Below are positions 18,105 to 27,161 of a stretch of DNA of 64,000 bases, in pieces (position 1 is the stretch's first letter; every line of letters begins with the position of its first letter). Where the stretch lies: assembly GCA_944389885.1 (NCBI GenBank), contig CALXNZ010000003.1, forward strand, positions 115,966 through 179,965, in the 5' to 3' direction. Made by a program: the position numbers and the translations under genes. The notes beneath the pieces were generated by a model. It was given only the letters and a program-made list of their open reading frames with translations, had not been told where the DNA came from and made no database searches. The stretch comes from an uncultured Opitutales bacterium. GTDB taxonomy: Bacteria > Verrucomicrobiota > Verrucomicrobiia > Opitutales > Intestinicryptomonadaceae.

Positions 18105-20027
18105 ATGCGGTTCAGATTTACATTGCTGTTGCTCATAGCCAACGTGGCGCTGTTTTTCGGAATATGGATTTTAGAGAGGGACGAGTCGGTGGATTCCAAG
18201 CCGGTTGTAGATACCGTGCCGTTTACGGTTCTTGAAATATCGGGCGGAGGAATGGAAAAACCGCGCATAATCAAGCTTGAAAATAATAAGTGGAGAATTA
18301 CGTCTCCTATAAATTGGCCGGCCAATCTCTTTGCGGTGAACCGCATACGCAACCAGTTGGAGTTCCTGGGCAAGGAAACGAGCTTCCCCGTCTCAGAACT
18401 CTCTACGCACGGGCACGGTTTGGCCGATTACGGCTTGGAGAATCCGTCGTTTATATTGCGCTATGGAAACGGCAGCACTATGTATACTCTTAAAATAGGC
18501 AAAAATGCTCCCGTGGGCGATAGGGTATATATGCTTGACGAAAATGCGGGAAGAGTCGTGGTGGTTGATAGGGCCTTCGTGGACGGACTTGTGCTCGATA
18601 TGGAAAGCCTGCGCAACCAATCTGTATTCGATATTCCCGCATTTGAAGTTTCGGCGATTTCCATACGCATACCCGAAGGCGATATAAAATCCGGGAAAAT
18701 ATCCTTCAGGCGCATAGGTTTGATTAAGGACGGCGGAAAATGGAAGTTTGAAACTCCTATTGTAGCGGCCGCCGATCCCCGCGAGGTTGATGCGTTCTTG
18801 AATGAACTGTGCCAGATTTCCGCAAAGGGATTTCCCGCCTCCGCCGAAGGCTCATTCGACGCCTCTTTGCTTCCCACAAGCATAACCATTCAGGGAACCA
18901 ACCGCCGCCAGGTTCTATTGCTTGGCTCGCCGGCTGGCGATGACGGCAAAATCTATGCGAGGCTCGAAGATAATCCTACGGTATTCATTCTTGACGAGGC
19001 TCCGTTTAAGAATCTCGGTTCCCTGCAAACAACTCTCAGGGACAAGCGCATGCTTCACTTTGAAGCGTCGCAAACAGTGGGATTGGATATTTCCAAAGAC
19101 GCAAAGAGCGTTAAGCTCCGCAAACTTAAAAGCGGAGTTTGGGACGTTATAGGAACTAATGCCAAAGGCGATACACTAACTGCCGCCGCAGATTTGGCCG
19201 TGGTTAACGATTTGTTGTCGAAACTTGAAAAACTGAGGGCGAGGAATTTTGTTAGCGACATTTCCGAAGGGAAAAATTACGGATTCTCCCCTAAGGACGC
19301 CTTGCAGATAGTCATCACCCAATCCGACCAGTCACTTAATTCCATAAAAATCGGTTCCGAATACAAATATGGCGGAGCAAACCTCATGTATGCCGCCGTC
19401 AATTCCGATCCTGCCGTGTACGGAATATCGAAGGAACTCTCCAATATTGCCAGCACGGACTTCTACCACTACCGTTCGCGCATTCTCGAGGTCATGCCGT
19501 CCAATTCAAAGGTGGTTTCCATAAAAATATCGGACGCAAAGGACAACAAACAGATCTTTTATGCGAATTTGAATCTTCCGTCGCCCGATTCTGGAAAACT
19601 CGGCGACCGGGGAAAGTCCGCCTTGAAATTGCTCTCCGATTCCCTCAAGAAATTTACCGTTAAGGAATACCTTAAAACCCCGTTTTCCACCGAAGGCGCG
19701 ATACTGCCGGACTCTAAAAAGATTCCATGGGCGTATGTGCTCGGCGCCGAATTTGAACTCCAAGGAACAGGTTCGGAAACGTCGCTTGAAAAACGTGAAT
19801 GGTATCTTACTGAACGGACGGGAGGAACCACCCAATACGGGGGATACAAGAGATCCGACGCCGAATTTATTCTTGAGCAGAATATAATAGACGCCCTCGC
19901 CGAGCTCACCACGGAATTATCTGCGCCGGAAAGCCTTTCAAAACCCGCCCCAAAAAGCGTCGAGCCCGTTGCCCTTCCGGCGGATAAGCCTTCAGAATCG
20001 CCATCGAACGACCTAAACAAAAAGTAG
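18105..20027 (+). CDS. DUF4340 domain protein
   Basis: 640 residues from the ATG at 18105; a GTG at 18075 is possible but puts ten unlikely residues before the membrane anchor. An N-terminal signal anchor (FTLLLLIANVALFFGIWIL) is followed by repeats of a beta-rich DUF4340 unit: IIKLENNKWRITSPINWPAN, then two later copies around KFETPIVAAADPREVDAF and LRKLKSGVWDVIGTNAKG. DUF4340 proteins commonly follow GldG-like genes across many phyla; the function is unknown but is expected to be periplasmic and to work with the ABC complex. The C-terminal ~40 residues are proline/serine/lysine-rich and likely disordered. Confidence 0.82.
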   Translation: MRFRFTLLLLIANVALFFGIWILERDESVDSKPVVDTVPFTVLEISGGGMEKPRIIKLENNKWRITSPINWPANLFAVNRIRNQLEFLGKETSFPVSELSTHGHGLADYGLENPSFILRYGNGSTMYTLKIGKNAPVGDRVYMLDENAGRVVVVDRAFVDGLVLDMESLRNQSVFDIPAFEVSAISIRIPEGDIKSGKISFRRIGLIKDGGKWKFETPIVAAADPREVDAFLNELCQISAKGFPASAEGSFDASLLPTSITIQGTNRRQVLLLGSPAGDDGKIYARLEDNPTVFILDEAPFKNLGSLQTTLRDKRMLHFEASQTVGLDISKDAKSVKLRKLKSGVWDVIGTNAKGDTLTAAADLAVVNDLLSKLEKLRARNFVSDISEGKNYGFSPKDALQIVITQSDQSLNSIKIGSEYKYGGANLMYAAVNSDPAVYGISKELSNIASTDFYHYRSRILEVMPSNSKVVSIKISDAKDNKQIFYANLNLPSPDSGKLGDRGKSALKLLSDSLKKFTVKEYLKTPFSTEGAILPDSKKIPWAYVLGAEFELQGTGSETSLEKREWYLTERTGGTTQYGGYKRSDAEFILEQNIIDALAELTTELSAPESLSKPAPKSVEPVALPADKPSESPSNDLNKK

Positions 20028-20041
20028 CCGCGCGCGCGGCT
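20026..20041. repeat. 16-bp perfect GC palindrome spanning the DUF4340 stop codon
   Basis: AGCCGCGCGCGCGGCT is a perfect palindrome that includes the last two bases of the TAG stop and fills the gap before the next ATG (20044). Its core is an alternating CG tract. At the mRNA level it can form only a very short-looped hairpin. It occupies the place where a ribosome-binding site for the AsmA-like gene would be. Confidence 0.7.
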
Positions 20042-20043
20042 GT

Positions 20044-22875
20044 ATGCCGGTGTCTGAAAAAACATTGAGCCTAAAAATATCTACCGCGCTGCTGAATGCG
20101 TTTTGGCGCGCTCTCTATCCTTTTAACGCTTTTCTCATTCTTGTTCTGTTCGTGCAATCGGCGGTATTCGCAATGCTCTATTTTGAAGGCTATGTGCGAC
20201 TGCCCGACTTCATCTGCGAAATAGTGAGAAACGAAATATCAAAATGCGGAATTGACGCCGAATTTTCGTCGATTTCGGTTTCATTGCGGGGCGAGCTTAG
20301 GGCGGACTCGCCTTCGCTGCGTTTTTCCGGAACACCGCAGGCGTTTTTTATGGCGCGACGCATTTATGTAGATGTCTCGCCATGGGGGGTGTTGTCGGGA
20401 AATTTCCACTTGCGCTCTGCGAGCGTTTACGATGGAAGATTTTCCACAAGCTTTGGCGACATAAATTCCAATCCCGCAATAAAAGGCTTCTTTTTGAGCG
20501 TGGCGCGCGAGGGCAAATGGTGGATACTCAATGCGGCAAGGCTGCGCATAGGAGAGTTGTCGGTGGGGTGCGACGGGCGCGTTGCGTCGGATTTCGACTA
20601 TAGGGAATTGACGTATGATCTCTGCATTCCGGAAAATTTAGGCGGCGCGTTGAAATCTAAAGATTCGGTCAGTGAAAAGAGCGGGGGATTGGAACCTTTA
20701 GACGCCGCCGGGAAATTGGATAAAATCCTTACGGCGGCGCTCGATGCGGTTGGCCACCTTGACGGTTTTGCGGAGCCCGCCATTGACATAAATATGCTGT
20801 TCTGCGGAGGCGGCAAAAATAGCGCGCGGATAAATTTTGTTTCCGGCGAGATAGATGGAGACGTTTACGGTTATCAGTGCTCTGTAAAAAATGCGGAAGT
20901 GCGCCTGGCGTACTCTGGCGACGAGCCTATACATCGCAGATTGTCGATATTACTTCAAGCCAAGGAAATATCCGGATGGGAAGTATCCGCCTGCGAAAAT
21001 CTTACGGCGCGGGCATTCTTCTTGCCGGATTACGAGTCTCCGGCTCTCGACAGTTTGGCCTTAAATGCGGCTAAAATTAAGTACAAGAATTTTTCCCTGG
21101 ATAACGTATCCTTGGAAAAGCATGTGCTTGATATGGAGAATTGGCGAAACGATTGGTATATATTTGCGGCCTTCGGAGTAAATAGACTTGGTGGAATGTT
21201 GGAATTCCCGGCTCAAAAGTCACTGAAATTTGACTTTATTGCAAATGTAAATCCCATGGAAATCATAAATGTGGGAGAATTTGAAGACATACGGGAACTC
21301 AAGCAGATGTCTTTCAATCGCGGCATAGGAATCTACGGCATGCTGAAATACGATTTTTCGTCGAATAAGGCAAACGCGGATTTGTCTTTTGAGTCCGACG
21401 ATTGTGTTGTAATGAACATTCCCGTGGCGCATTTATCGGGGGATTTTTATTACGACGGCGATGCAAACTCTTTTTTCGCGGACAATCTCGACGTTGAATC
21501 CCAAGCTGGGTGGAAAGTCGAAGGAAATATGTTCCAAAGTCTCGAGAACCGCGATTATTCAATATGTGTTAAGGGTAATATAAGGCCGTCGGACATAGCG
21601 CATTTTATGGAGCCGTGGTGGACTAAGACAGTTTGCGCGTTTACTTTTAAAAATCCGAATTCCAACTTCCCAAATGCCGATGTGGTTGTAAAAGGCAGAT
21701 GGGGGAGTCCCCAATACATATGGTGTTATGGGAGCGCGAACGGCCAGGAGGCGTCGTATAACGGAGTGGATTTTTCGGATTTTTCTTTAAATATATGGGT
21801 GAATCCGTCGAGAATATCGCTTTACGACGTATCCGTCAACGCCGGCGACAGGCAGGCACATTGCTTTATAGAATGGCTTTACGGCGATGGCGGATTGACG
21901 CGCTATTTAAATCAGAGGCTCTTTTTGGAATCAACGCTGTCCGCCGATGAACTCGCCCTGTTGGGCGGAAAGGACGCCAAAGATGTTTTAGATGTCTTGA
22001 AATTTGGCTCTCCGCCGAGACTAACTATGAATGCCATATTTAGAAATCCGCGCAACAATCCCGAGAATTTGGCCGACGCCATAGAGGTTGACGCTTTTTG
22101 CGCGGGGCAGACACGCGTAGAGTGCGCGGTCTTGGAGAATCTTTCGTTCTCAGCGGAGAGCGATACGGTAAACACGCGCGTGACCCACGCTGATTTCGGA
22201 TTCTGTGGAGGCCTCGCCGAAGGAACCCTAAAACTTAAACGCGCAGCAAATGGAATGGACTTCTCCGGCGAAGTATCCGCCTCAAAGATGGATAAAAATT
22301 CATTTTCCGCTTTCTTGAAGGAAATAAGCGGCAATGGCGACGATAAAGATGAACCGGAAGCCGAGGACGACGAAGCCATAGTGGACGTAGTACTTTCCCT
22401 GTCGGGGAATAGCGAAAATTTTGAACGCGTAAGCGGCTCGGGATACGCGAGCTTGCAGGATAGCGATTTTATTAAGTTGAACATATTTGGAATGTTGTCG
22501 AGGGCGCTTTCGGCATTGAAACTTCCCATAGGTAGTTTCGACATAGACTACGCGAACGGGTCGTTTACGATATCCGATGGAGAGGTTAAATTTTCTCGGC
22601 TTGAACTCGGTGGGCCCGTTATGAAAATCAACGGTGTGGCGGAATACAATTTTATAAAAGACGATATTTCCGCTGCGCTTTCTGCCAGGCCTTTTGGCGG
22701 ACTTACAACCCCGCTAATTTCAAATATAGCCTCTCTTATAAATCCGATTGCAAACACTATTACCATAAAGGTAAAGGGGACTCTTGAAAATCCGGATATA
22801 GGGGTGTCCATAAATCCCATAAATATGTTGCAGGGCAGGGAAAAAATACTTGATAATATGGAGGAATCCCTGTGA
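20044..22875 (+). CDS. AsmA-like / TamB-like envelope protein
   Basis: 943 residues. An N-terminal membrane helix (AFLILVLFVQSAVFAMLYF, about residues 24-42), then a very long periplasmic beta-rich region. The C-terminal ~150 residues carry the AsmA_2-like pattern: GSGYASLQDSDFIKL, then LPIGSFDIDYANGSFTISDG, and ITIKVKGTLENPDIGVSINP. AsmA/TamB-type proteins form hydrophobic grooves thought to move phospholipids between the two membranes. It lies between DUF4340 and lpxB-region genes, which fits an envelope-lipid role. An acidic low-complexity stretch (DDKDEPEAEDDE) lies near residue 770. The exact function is unproven. Confidence 0.75.
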   Translation: MPVSEKTLSLKISTALLNAFWRALYPFNAFLILVLFVQSAVFAMLYFEGYVRLPDFICEIVRNEISKCGIDAEFSSISVSLRGELRADSPSLRFSGTPQAFFMARRIYVDVSPWGVLSGNFHLRSASVYDGRFSTSFGDINSNPAIKGFFLSVAREGKWWILNAARLRIGELSVGCDGRVASDFDYRELTYDLCIPENLGGALKSKDSVSEKSGGLEPLDAAGKLDKILTAALDAVGHLDGFAEPAIDINMLFCGGGKNSARINFVSGEIDGDVYGYQCSVKNAEVRLAYSGDEPIHRRLSILLQAKEISGWEVSACENLTARAFFLPDYESPALDSLALNAAKIKYKNFSLDNVSLEKHVLDMENWRNDWYIFAAFGVNRLGGMLEFPAQKSLKFDFIANVNPMEIINVGEFEDIRELKQMSFNRGIGIYGMLKYDFSSNKANADLSFESDDCVVMNIPVAHLSGDFYYDGDANSFFADNLDVESQAGWKVEGNMFQSLENRDYSICVKGNIRPSDIAHFMEPWWTKTVCAFTFKNPNSNFPNADVVVKGRWGSPQYIWCYGSANGQEASYNGVDFSDFSLNIWVNPSRISLYDVSVNAGDRQAHCFIEWLYGDGGLTRYLNQRLFLESTLSADELALLGGKDAKDVLDVLKFGSPPRLTMNAIFRNPRNNPENLADAIEVDAFCAGQTRVECAVLENLSFSAESDTVNTRVTHADFGFCGGLAEGTLKLKRAANGMDFSGEVSASKMDKNSFSAFLKEISGNGDDKDEPEAEDDEAIVDVVLSLSGNSENFERVSGSGYASLQDSDFIKLNIFGMLSRALSALKLPIGSFDIDYANGSFTISDGEVKFSRLELGGPVMKINGVAEYNFIKDDISAALSARPFGGLTTPLISNIASLINPIANTITIKVKGTLENPDIGVSINPINMLQGREKILDNMEESL

Positions 22876-22915
22876 GATGGAATCTTCCGGCAACTTCGGA
22901 AAAATAAATTTAGCT

Positions 22916-23854
22916 ATGTCAGAAAATAACCGTAAATTGCGTTGTGGAGTAGTCGGTGTGGGGTATCTCGGCCAACACCACGCCAGAATTTATTCGTCAT
23001 TGGAGAATGTCGATTTTGTCGGCATTTTCGAGAGCAATCCTGCCAGGGCAAAAGAAATCGCCTCGCTTTACAACTGCCGAATCTTCGATTCTGTGGAAGA
23101 ACTCGGGGAGGCGTGCGATGCGGTGAGCGTGGTTGTTCCCACAGATAGGCACACGCAGGTGGCTATTCCCCTCTTGGAGAAGGGCTGCGACCTCCTAATA
23201 GAAAAGCCGATTTGCACGTCGCTTGAGGACGCAAGGCAGATAGTAGCGCTCGCAAGGCGTAAAAATCTGATTGTCCAAGTGGGGCACATAGAGCATTTCA
23301 ATCCGGTTATGGGATTTATGGAGACCCATGTGAACAATCCCCGCTTTATAACAGCCGACAGGCTCGCGCCCTTCAACCCGCGCGGAACGGAGGTCGGGGT
23401 GGTTCTCGACTTAATGATTCACGATATAGGAGTCGTTTTGAAATTGGCTAATTCGCGGGTGAGCCGCATAGAGGCTGTGGGCGTGAATGTTTTAAGCAAG
23501 AACGAAGACATCGCAAATGCCCGCATAGTTTTCGAGAATAAATGCGTGGCAAATCTTAACGTCAGCAGGGTAAGCCTTAAAAAGTTGCGTGAGATTCGCA
23601 TATTTCAGCCATATACATACATGTCTCTCGATTTTCTCAATCAGAAGGGGCATCTTATAAAAATGACCGAACCCATGAAAATGGACATGCAGGAAGTCCC
23701 GATTGTAAAGGGAGAGCCTTTGAAATTGGAATTGGAAAGTTTTACCCATTGCGTGCTGCATAAGGAAAATCCGAAAGTTGACGCGCGGCTTGGAATGAGA
23801 GCCCTTGAGGTCGCCCTTGAAATTACCGACCAAATCAAGGATATGCGCGAATAG
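22916..23854 (+). CDS. Gfo/Idh/MocA-family oxidoreductase next to lpxB
   Basis: 312 residues from the ATG at 22916, chosen because the Rossmann fold starts at once (KLRCGVVGVGYLGQHHARIY); an ATG at 22877 would add 13 residues. The NAD-binding GVGYLG loop, the EKPIC motif (catalytic Lys) near residue 96, and the second-domain HDIGVVL are present. In many Gram-negative lineages a Gfo/Idh member sits between lpxA and lpxB; some (GnnA) oxidise UDP-GlcNAc at C3 on the way to 2,3-diamino lipid A. That role is possible here but needs the GnnB partner, which I do not see nearby. It ends five bases before lpxB. Confidence 0.85.
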   Translation: MSENNRKLRCGVVGVGYLGQHHARIYSSLENVDFVGIFESNPARAKEIASLYNCRIFDSVEELGEACDAVSVVVPTDRHTQVAIPLLEKGCDLLIEKPICTSLEDARQIVALARRKNLIVQVGHIEHFNPVMGFMETHVNNPRFITADRLAPFNPRGTEVGVVLDLMIHDIGVVLKLANSRVSRIEAVGVNVLSKNEDIANARIVFENKCVANLNVSRVSLKKLREIRIFQPYTYMSLDFLNQKGHLIKMTEPMKMDMQEVPIVKGEPLKLELESFTHCVLHKENPKVDARLGMRALEVALEITDQIKDMRE

Positions 23855-23859
23855 AAATC

Positions 23860-25023
23860 ATGTCCGACAACCGTTTATCAAGTATTGACTTGTCTCCGGA
23901 TTCCGGCGGACCTTGCGATGTATTGTTTGTGGCGGGGGAGCATTCCGGCGACGAGCAGGCTGCGAGAATGTTGAAGGCGGCTATCGCCGAAAATCCGAGT
24001 TTAAGGGCTTGCGCGTTTGGCGGAAAAGCATTGGAGTCGGCCGGGGCGAAATTGCTGTTTGACATGACTGCGTATTCGGTTGTGGGGCTCTTTGAAGTTT
24101 TAAAAAATTATTCTTTTTTTGCCGAATTGTCGGATAGGGTCGTACGGTGGATAAAGAACAATAAGCCGCGCGCGGTGTGCTTTGTGGACTATCCCGGTTT
24201 TAACTTGCGCATAGCCGATAGGCTTAGGCGGGAAGGCGTATCTTTGAAGGGCGGGGGCAATATTAAAGTTTTGTATTATATAAGCCCGCAAATATGGGCG
24301 TGGAAGTCGCGCAGGAGGTTCAAAATAGCTGAATGCGTGGACGCCCTCGGAGTCATATTTCCCTTTGAGCCGAAATGCTATTCGGATACGGGTCTTAAGG
24401 CCGATTTCGTGGGGCACCCGTTTTTGGACGAATCTTATGTTCCGCATGTGCGCTATGACCCGAAGGGAAGTTTGCTTTTGCTTTCGGGCAGCCGGAGCGC
24501 TGCTGTGGGAAGGATATTTCCGGTTATGCTGGAAGTGATGTCACGTTTCCCCCAGGAGAATGCGATAGCGTTTTATCCAAGCTTGGCTATAAAGGAGCAG
24601 CTTGAGCGGATTTTGGAAAAATTTCCGAAATTGTATGGCAAAGTGAAGCTCTTGGACAGCTCCCAGAATAAAGTTGGCGTTAAAGCGGCTATGATGAGTT
24701 CCGGCACTATGTCCCTCGAATGTTCGCTTGAAGGAATTCCGGGTGTCATAGTTTACAAGGCGAACCCCCTAACTTATTTATGCGGTAGAGCCATTGTAAA
24801 AATATCTTATCTGAGCATAGCAAACATAATTTTGGATGCTCCGGCATGGAGGGAATATATACAATTTGCAGCTAATCCAAACAAGATAGCGCAATATATG
24901 GAGCGGGTTTTGTATTCGCCCGAAGCCCGCAATGAGGCAGAACTTAACGCGGGAAAACTTAGAGAAGCCCTCAAGGCTCCCGCAAACATGTCGGCGGCCG
25001 AATGGCTCGTGAAAAATCTCTAA
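23860..25023 (+). CDS. lpxB: Lipid-A-disaccharide synthase
   Basis: 387 residues. It condenses UDP-diacylglucosamine with lipid X at the inner membrane to make the lipid A disaccharide. Typical landmarks: VLFVAGEHSGDEQAARML near the N-terminus, FDMTAYSVVGLFEVLKN, CFVDYPGFNLRIA, YYISPQIWAWKSRR, LGVIFPFEP and DFVGHPFLDE, and the C-terminal SSGTMSLECSLEGIPGVIVYKANP. It is the last gene of the plus-strand series; its stop is one base from the stop of the convergent MidA-like gene. This supports a complete LPS-type outer membrane. Confidence 0.95.
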   Translation: MSDNRLSSIDLSPDSGGPCDVLFVAGEHSGDEQAARMLKAAIAENPSLRACAFGGKALESAGAKLLFDMTAYSVVGLFEVLKNYSFFAELSDRVVRWIKNNKPRAVCFVDYPGFNLRIADRLRREGVSLKGGGNIKVLYYISPQIWAWKSRRRFKIAECVDALGVIFPFEPKCYSDTGLKADFVGHPFLDESYVPHVRYDPKGSLLLLSGSRSAAVGRIFPVMLEVMSRFPQENAIAFYPSLAIKEQLERILEKFPKLYGKVKLLDSSQNKVGVKAAMMSSGTMSLECSLEGIPGVIVYKANPLTYLCGRAIVKISYLSIANIILDAPAWREYIQFAANPNKIAQYMERVLYSPEARNEAELNAGKLREALKAPANMSAAEWLVKNL

Positions 25024-25024
25024 T

Positions 25025-26014
25025 TTAAAATCGGCAGGCGGATATCGCGCCAAAATCAATCCCCATGAGCGACGGGTTTAGGAGTTGTACGAGTTCGCGC
25101 TTGCGGGGGTCGAGAAGCGGAGATGCCGCTATTATCTCCTTTATCGGTTCGCTGGCCCTCTCTATAAAAAAGCTTTCCTGGCTCTCGTATATGGCTTTTT
25201 TAAAGCCGAATTCCCGCAATATGTCCAAAAATATGTCGCTGCACGGAGAATATGTTATATCCCGGCCCGAAGGCGTTTCAAGAATATCGTTGGAAGACGT
25301 GTGCCTAAAGTATGTGCGGGCGGTTCCGGATGGAAAGTTGCAAAGTTGGGCGGCGCTTCTAAAATAGTCGAAAAATATTATTATGCCCTTCCAGTTTTGC
25401 GAGCATATCTGCCGAAAAAGTGAAATCGCGTCCAGCGAAATGTCCACCCTAAAATCCTCTATCATTGCCTTGCGGAAATATTTATCGAGAATTTCTGAGT
25501 ATTCCTCCGGAGGATTGAAAAGCTCTGTTTTGACAATATATCCACCCCGGGTTTTTACTATAAAAATGCCTTCTATATTCCATCTTCCACCCTTAAAAAC
25601 GAATCTGTCGAAAGGTCTGGCGTCGAGAAGCTCGTTTGAAAATATCGCGGCGCGCGGAGGAATAATTTTAGGGTCGTCGAGCCGCATTGATATTTCCGTT
25701 GGAATGGTTTCCATTCCGGGTTCGGAGCCTATATGGCAAAGCTTGAAATCTTCTAAGGATTTTCCGAAATCGGAAAAATACTTTTCTATGGAATATTTGA
25801 GAAGGCGTCCGAAAATATTCTGGCGCAGGGATTCCGAAGTGTAAAAGTCGGCACCGTCTCCTCCGGTACGTTTTTTGTCTTTTCTATAATATCCGAATTC
25901 GCGGTTGTACAATGCTTCGCAGATATATTGGCTCCATAAAATTGGGCTGTCGGATTTCCTTTTTGTCAGAAAATCGAACACTGGATTTTTGGGAATGAAT
26001 CTCTCCTGCGGCAT
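25025..26014 (-). CDS. MidA/NDUFAF7-like SAM-dependent methyltransferase
   Basis: 329 residues. The family (PF02636) is recognised from YNREFGYYRKDKKRTGGDGADFYTSES at the N-terminus, the characteristic GYY......G..GDF.TS element, and from SNELLDARPFDRF (family NE..DA.P). The mitochondrial member methylates an arginine of complex I; bacterial substrates are unknown. The glycine-rich SAM loop is atypical (CHIGSEPGMET instead of E.GAG.G), so cofactor binding may be altered. It lies downstream of recF on the same strand with an 8-base gap. Confidence 0.72.
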   Translation of the reverse strand: MPQERFIPKNPVFDFLTKRKSDSPILWSQYICEALYNREFGYYRKDKKRTGGDGADFYTSESLRQNIFGRLLKYSIEKYFSDFGKSLEDFKLCHIGSEPGMETIPTEISMRLDDPKIIPPRAAIFSNELLDARPFDRFVFKGGRWNIEGIFIVKTRGGYIVKTELFNPPEEYSEILDKYFRKAMIEDFRVDISLDAISLFRQICSQNWKGIIIFFDYFRSAAQLCNFPSGTARTYFRHTSSNDILETPSGRDITYSPCSDIFLDILREFGFKKAIYESQESFFIERASEPIKEIIAASPLLDPRKRELVQLLNPSLMGIDFGAISACRF

Positions 26015-26022
26015 AAGTCGGA

Positions 26023-27105
26023 TTAAAGCTTAGCAAATGTCCCGGAATCGGCTCCTATGGACGTCCAGTGTCTTCCGCGGCTCTCCGAGGGTGCGGGCGA
26101 GGTTGAGGTTGCGATAATTTGGGCGAGGCTTGGAATACATTCCCAGAATGCGGCGCGCCTGCCGGGATCTAATTCTCCGAGAATATCGTCGCAGAGTATT
26201 ACGGGCTCTATGCCGGAATTTTCTTTGAAAATCGCAAATTGGGCAAGCTTTAAGGCTATAACGGCGGAGCGTTGCTGGCCTTCGGATGCGTAGGATTTGG
26301 CGTCTTTTGAATCTATATGCACGATGATGTCGTCGCGATGCGGGCCCCGCAGAGTGTATCCGCGCTCAATGTCTGCGGTGCGATCGGAATCGAGCATATT
26401 TAAGAAATCATCTTCAGATTTAAAATCTGCATTGGAGCGAAACCTCATTTCAGCGGGTTCAGAGTTTTGTCCGGCAAGCTTAGAATATATCGAGCCAGCC
26501 CTTTGGGCGAGCGCTTCCAACCATTTGTGGCGAAGTTCAGAAATCTCGACTGCCGAAGCGGCCATGCGCTTTTCAAAGGCTGCGAATTGGAATCTGTCGG
26601 CGCGGGGAGTTCTCAGGAGGGCGTTTCGCTGGATGAGGGCTGCGTGGTAATCGCATAGGCTTTTGAAATAATTAGAGTCCACTCCGGATATGAACATGTC
26701 TATATCGCGCCTTCTTATTTCCGGCGTTCCCCTTATGAGCCGAATATCCTCCGAACTCATAGCCAAAGCTGGAAATTTGCCGATAAATTCCCCGAGGGAT
26801 TTTAATTCGTTGCCGTCTAAGAAAACTTTCTTTTTTTGCGCGAGGGTAATTTGTATCTCCGTTTCCCCCAAAGTTTCGTGTTCGAGACATACGAGTATAT
26901 CTGAAGACTCCTTGTCCTTTGAAATCATTGCCGAAGGCTTGGAGGCTCTAAACGAGCGCAGTGCGGTTAGCAGGCCTATGGCTTCGAGCAGATTCGTCTT
27001 TCCCTGGGCGTTTTTTCCATAAATCCATACGGAATCGGCTTCGAGGGATATTTCCGCAAAGCTTATATTTCTGAAATCTCGCAATCTGATAAATTTTATC
27101 TTCAC
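26023..27105 (-). CDS. recF: DNA replication and repair protein RecF
   Basis: 360 residues from a GTG at 27105. That start matches the family's first residues (VKIKFIRLRDFRNIS). Longer in-frame extensions reach into the divergent ruvB gene and look unrelated. It is an SMC-like ATPase that loads RecA at gaps with RecO/RecR. Walker A is IYGKNAQGKTNLLEAI; the signature region YASEGQQRSAVIALKLA and the Walker B ILCDDILGELDPGRR are present near the C-terminus. It is not next to dnaA/dnaN/gyrB here but is head-to-head with ruvB, 56 bases apart, grouping two recombination genes around a shared promoter region. Confidence 0.94.
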   Translation of the reverse strand: MKIKFIRLRDFRNISFAEISLEADSVWIYGKNAQGKTNLLEAIGLLTALRSFRASKPSAMISKDKESSDILVCLEHETLGETEIQITLAQKKKVFLDGNELKSLGEFIGKFPALAMSSEDIRLIRGTPEIRRRDIDMFISGVDSNYFKSLCDYHAALIQRNALLRTPRADRFQFAAFEKRMAASAVEISELRHKWLEALAQRAGSIYSKLAGQNSEPAEMRFRSNADFKSEDDFLNMLDSDRTADIERGYTLRGPHRDDIIVHIDSKDAKSYASEGQQRSAVIALKLAQFAIFKENSGIEPVILCDDILGELDPGRRAAFWECIPSLAQIIATSTSPAPSESRGRHWTSIGADSGTFAKL

Positions 27106-27161
27106 AAAATAGCTATTGGGTGTAGGATTTCCTATAAGATTATTTTTGTAAAGTTTTAAAA

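Noticed and set aside
21912..22544. 210-residue minus-strand open frame inside the AsmA-like gene
   Set aside because: The composition is low-complexity, serine-rich, and the sense gene is intact and co-directional with its operon.
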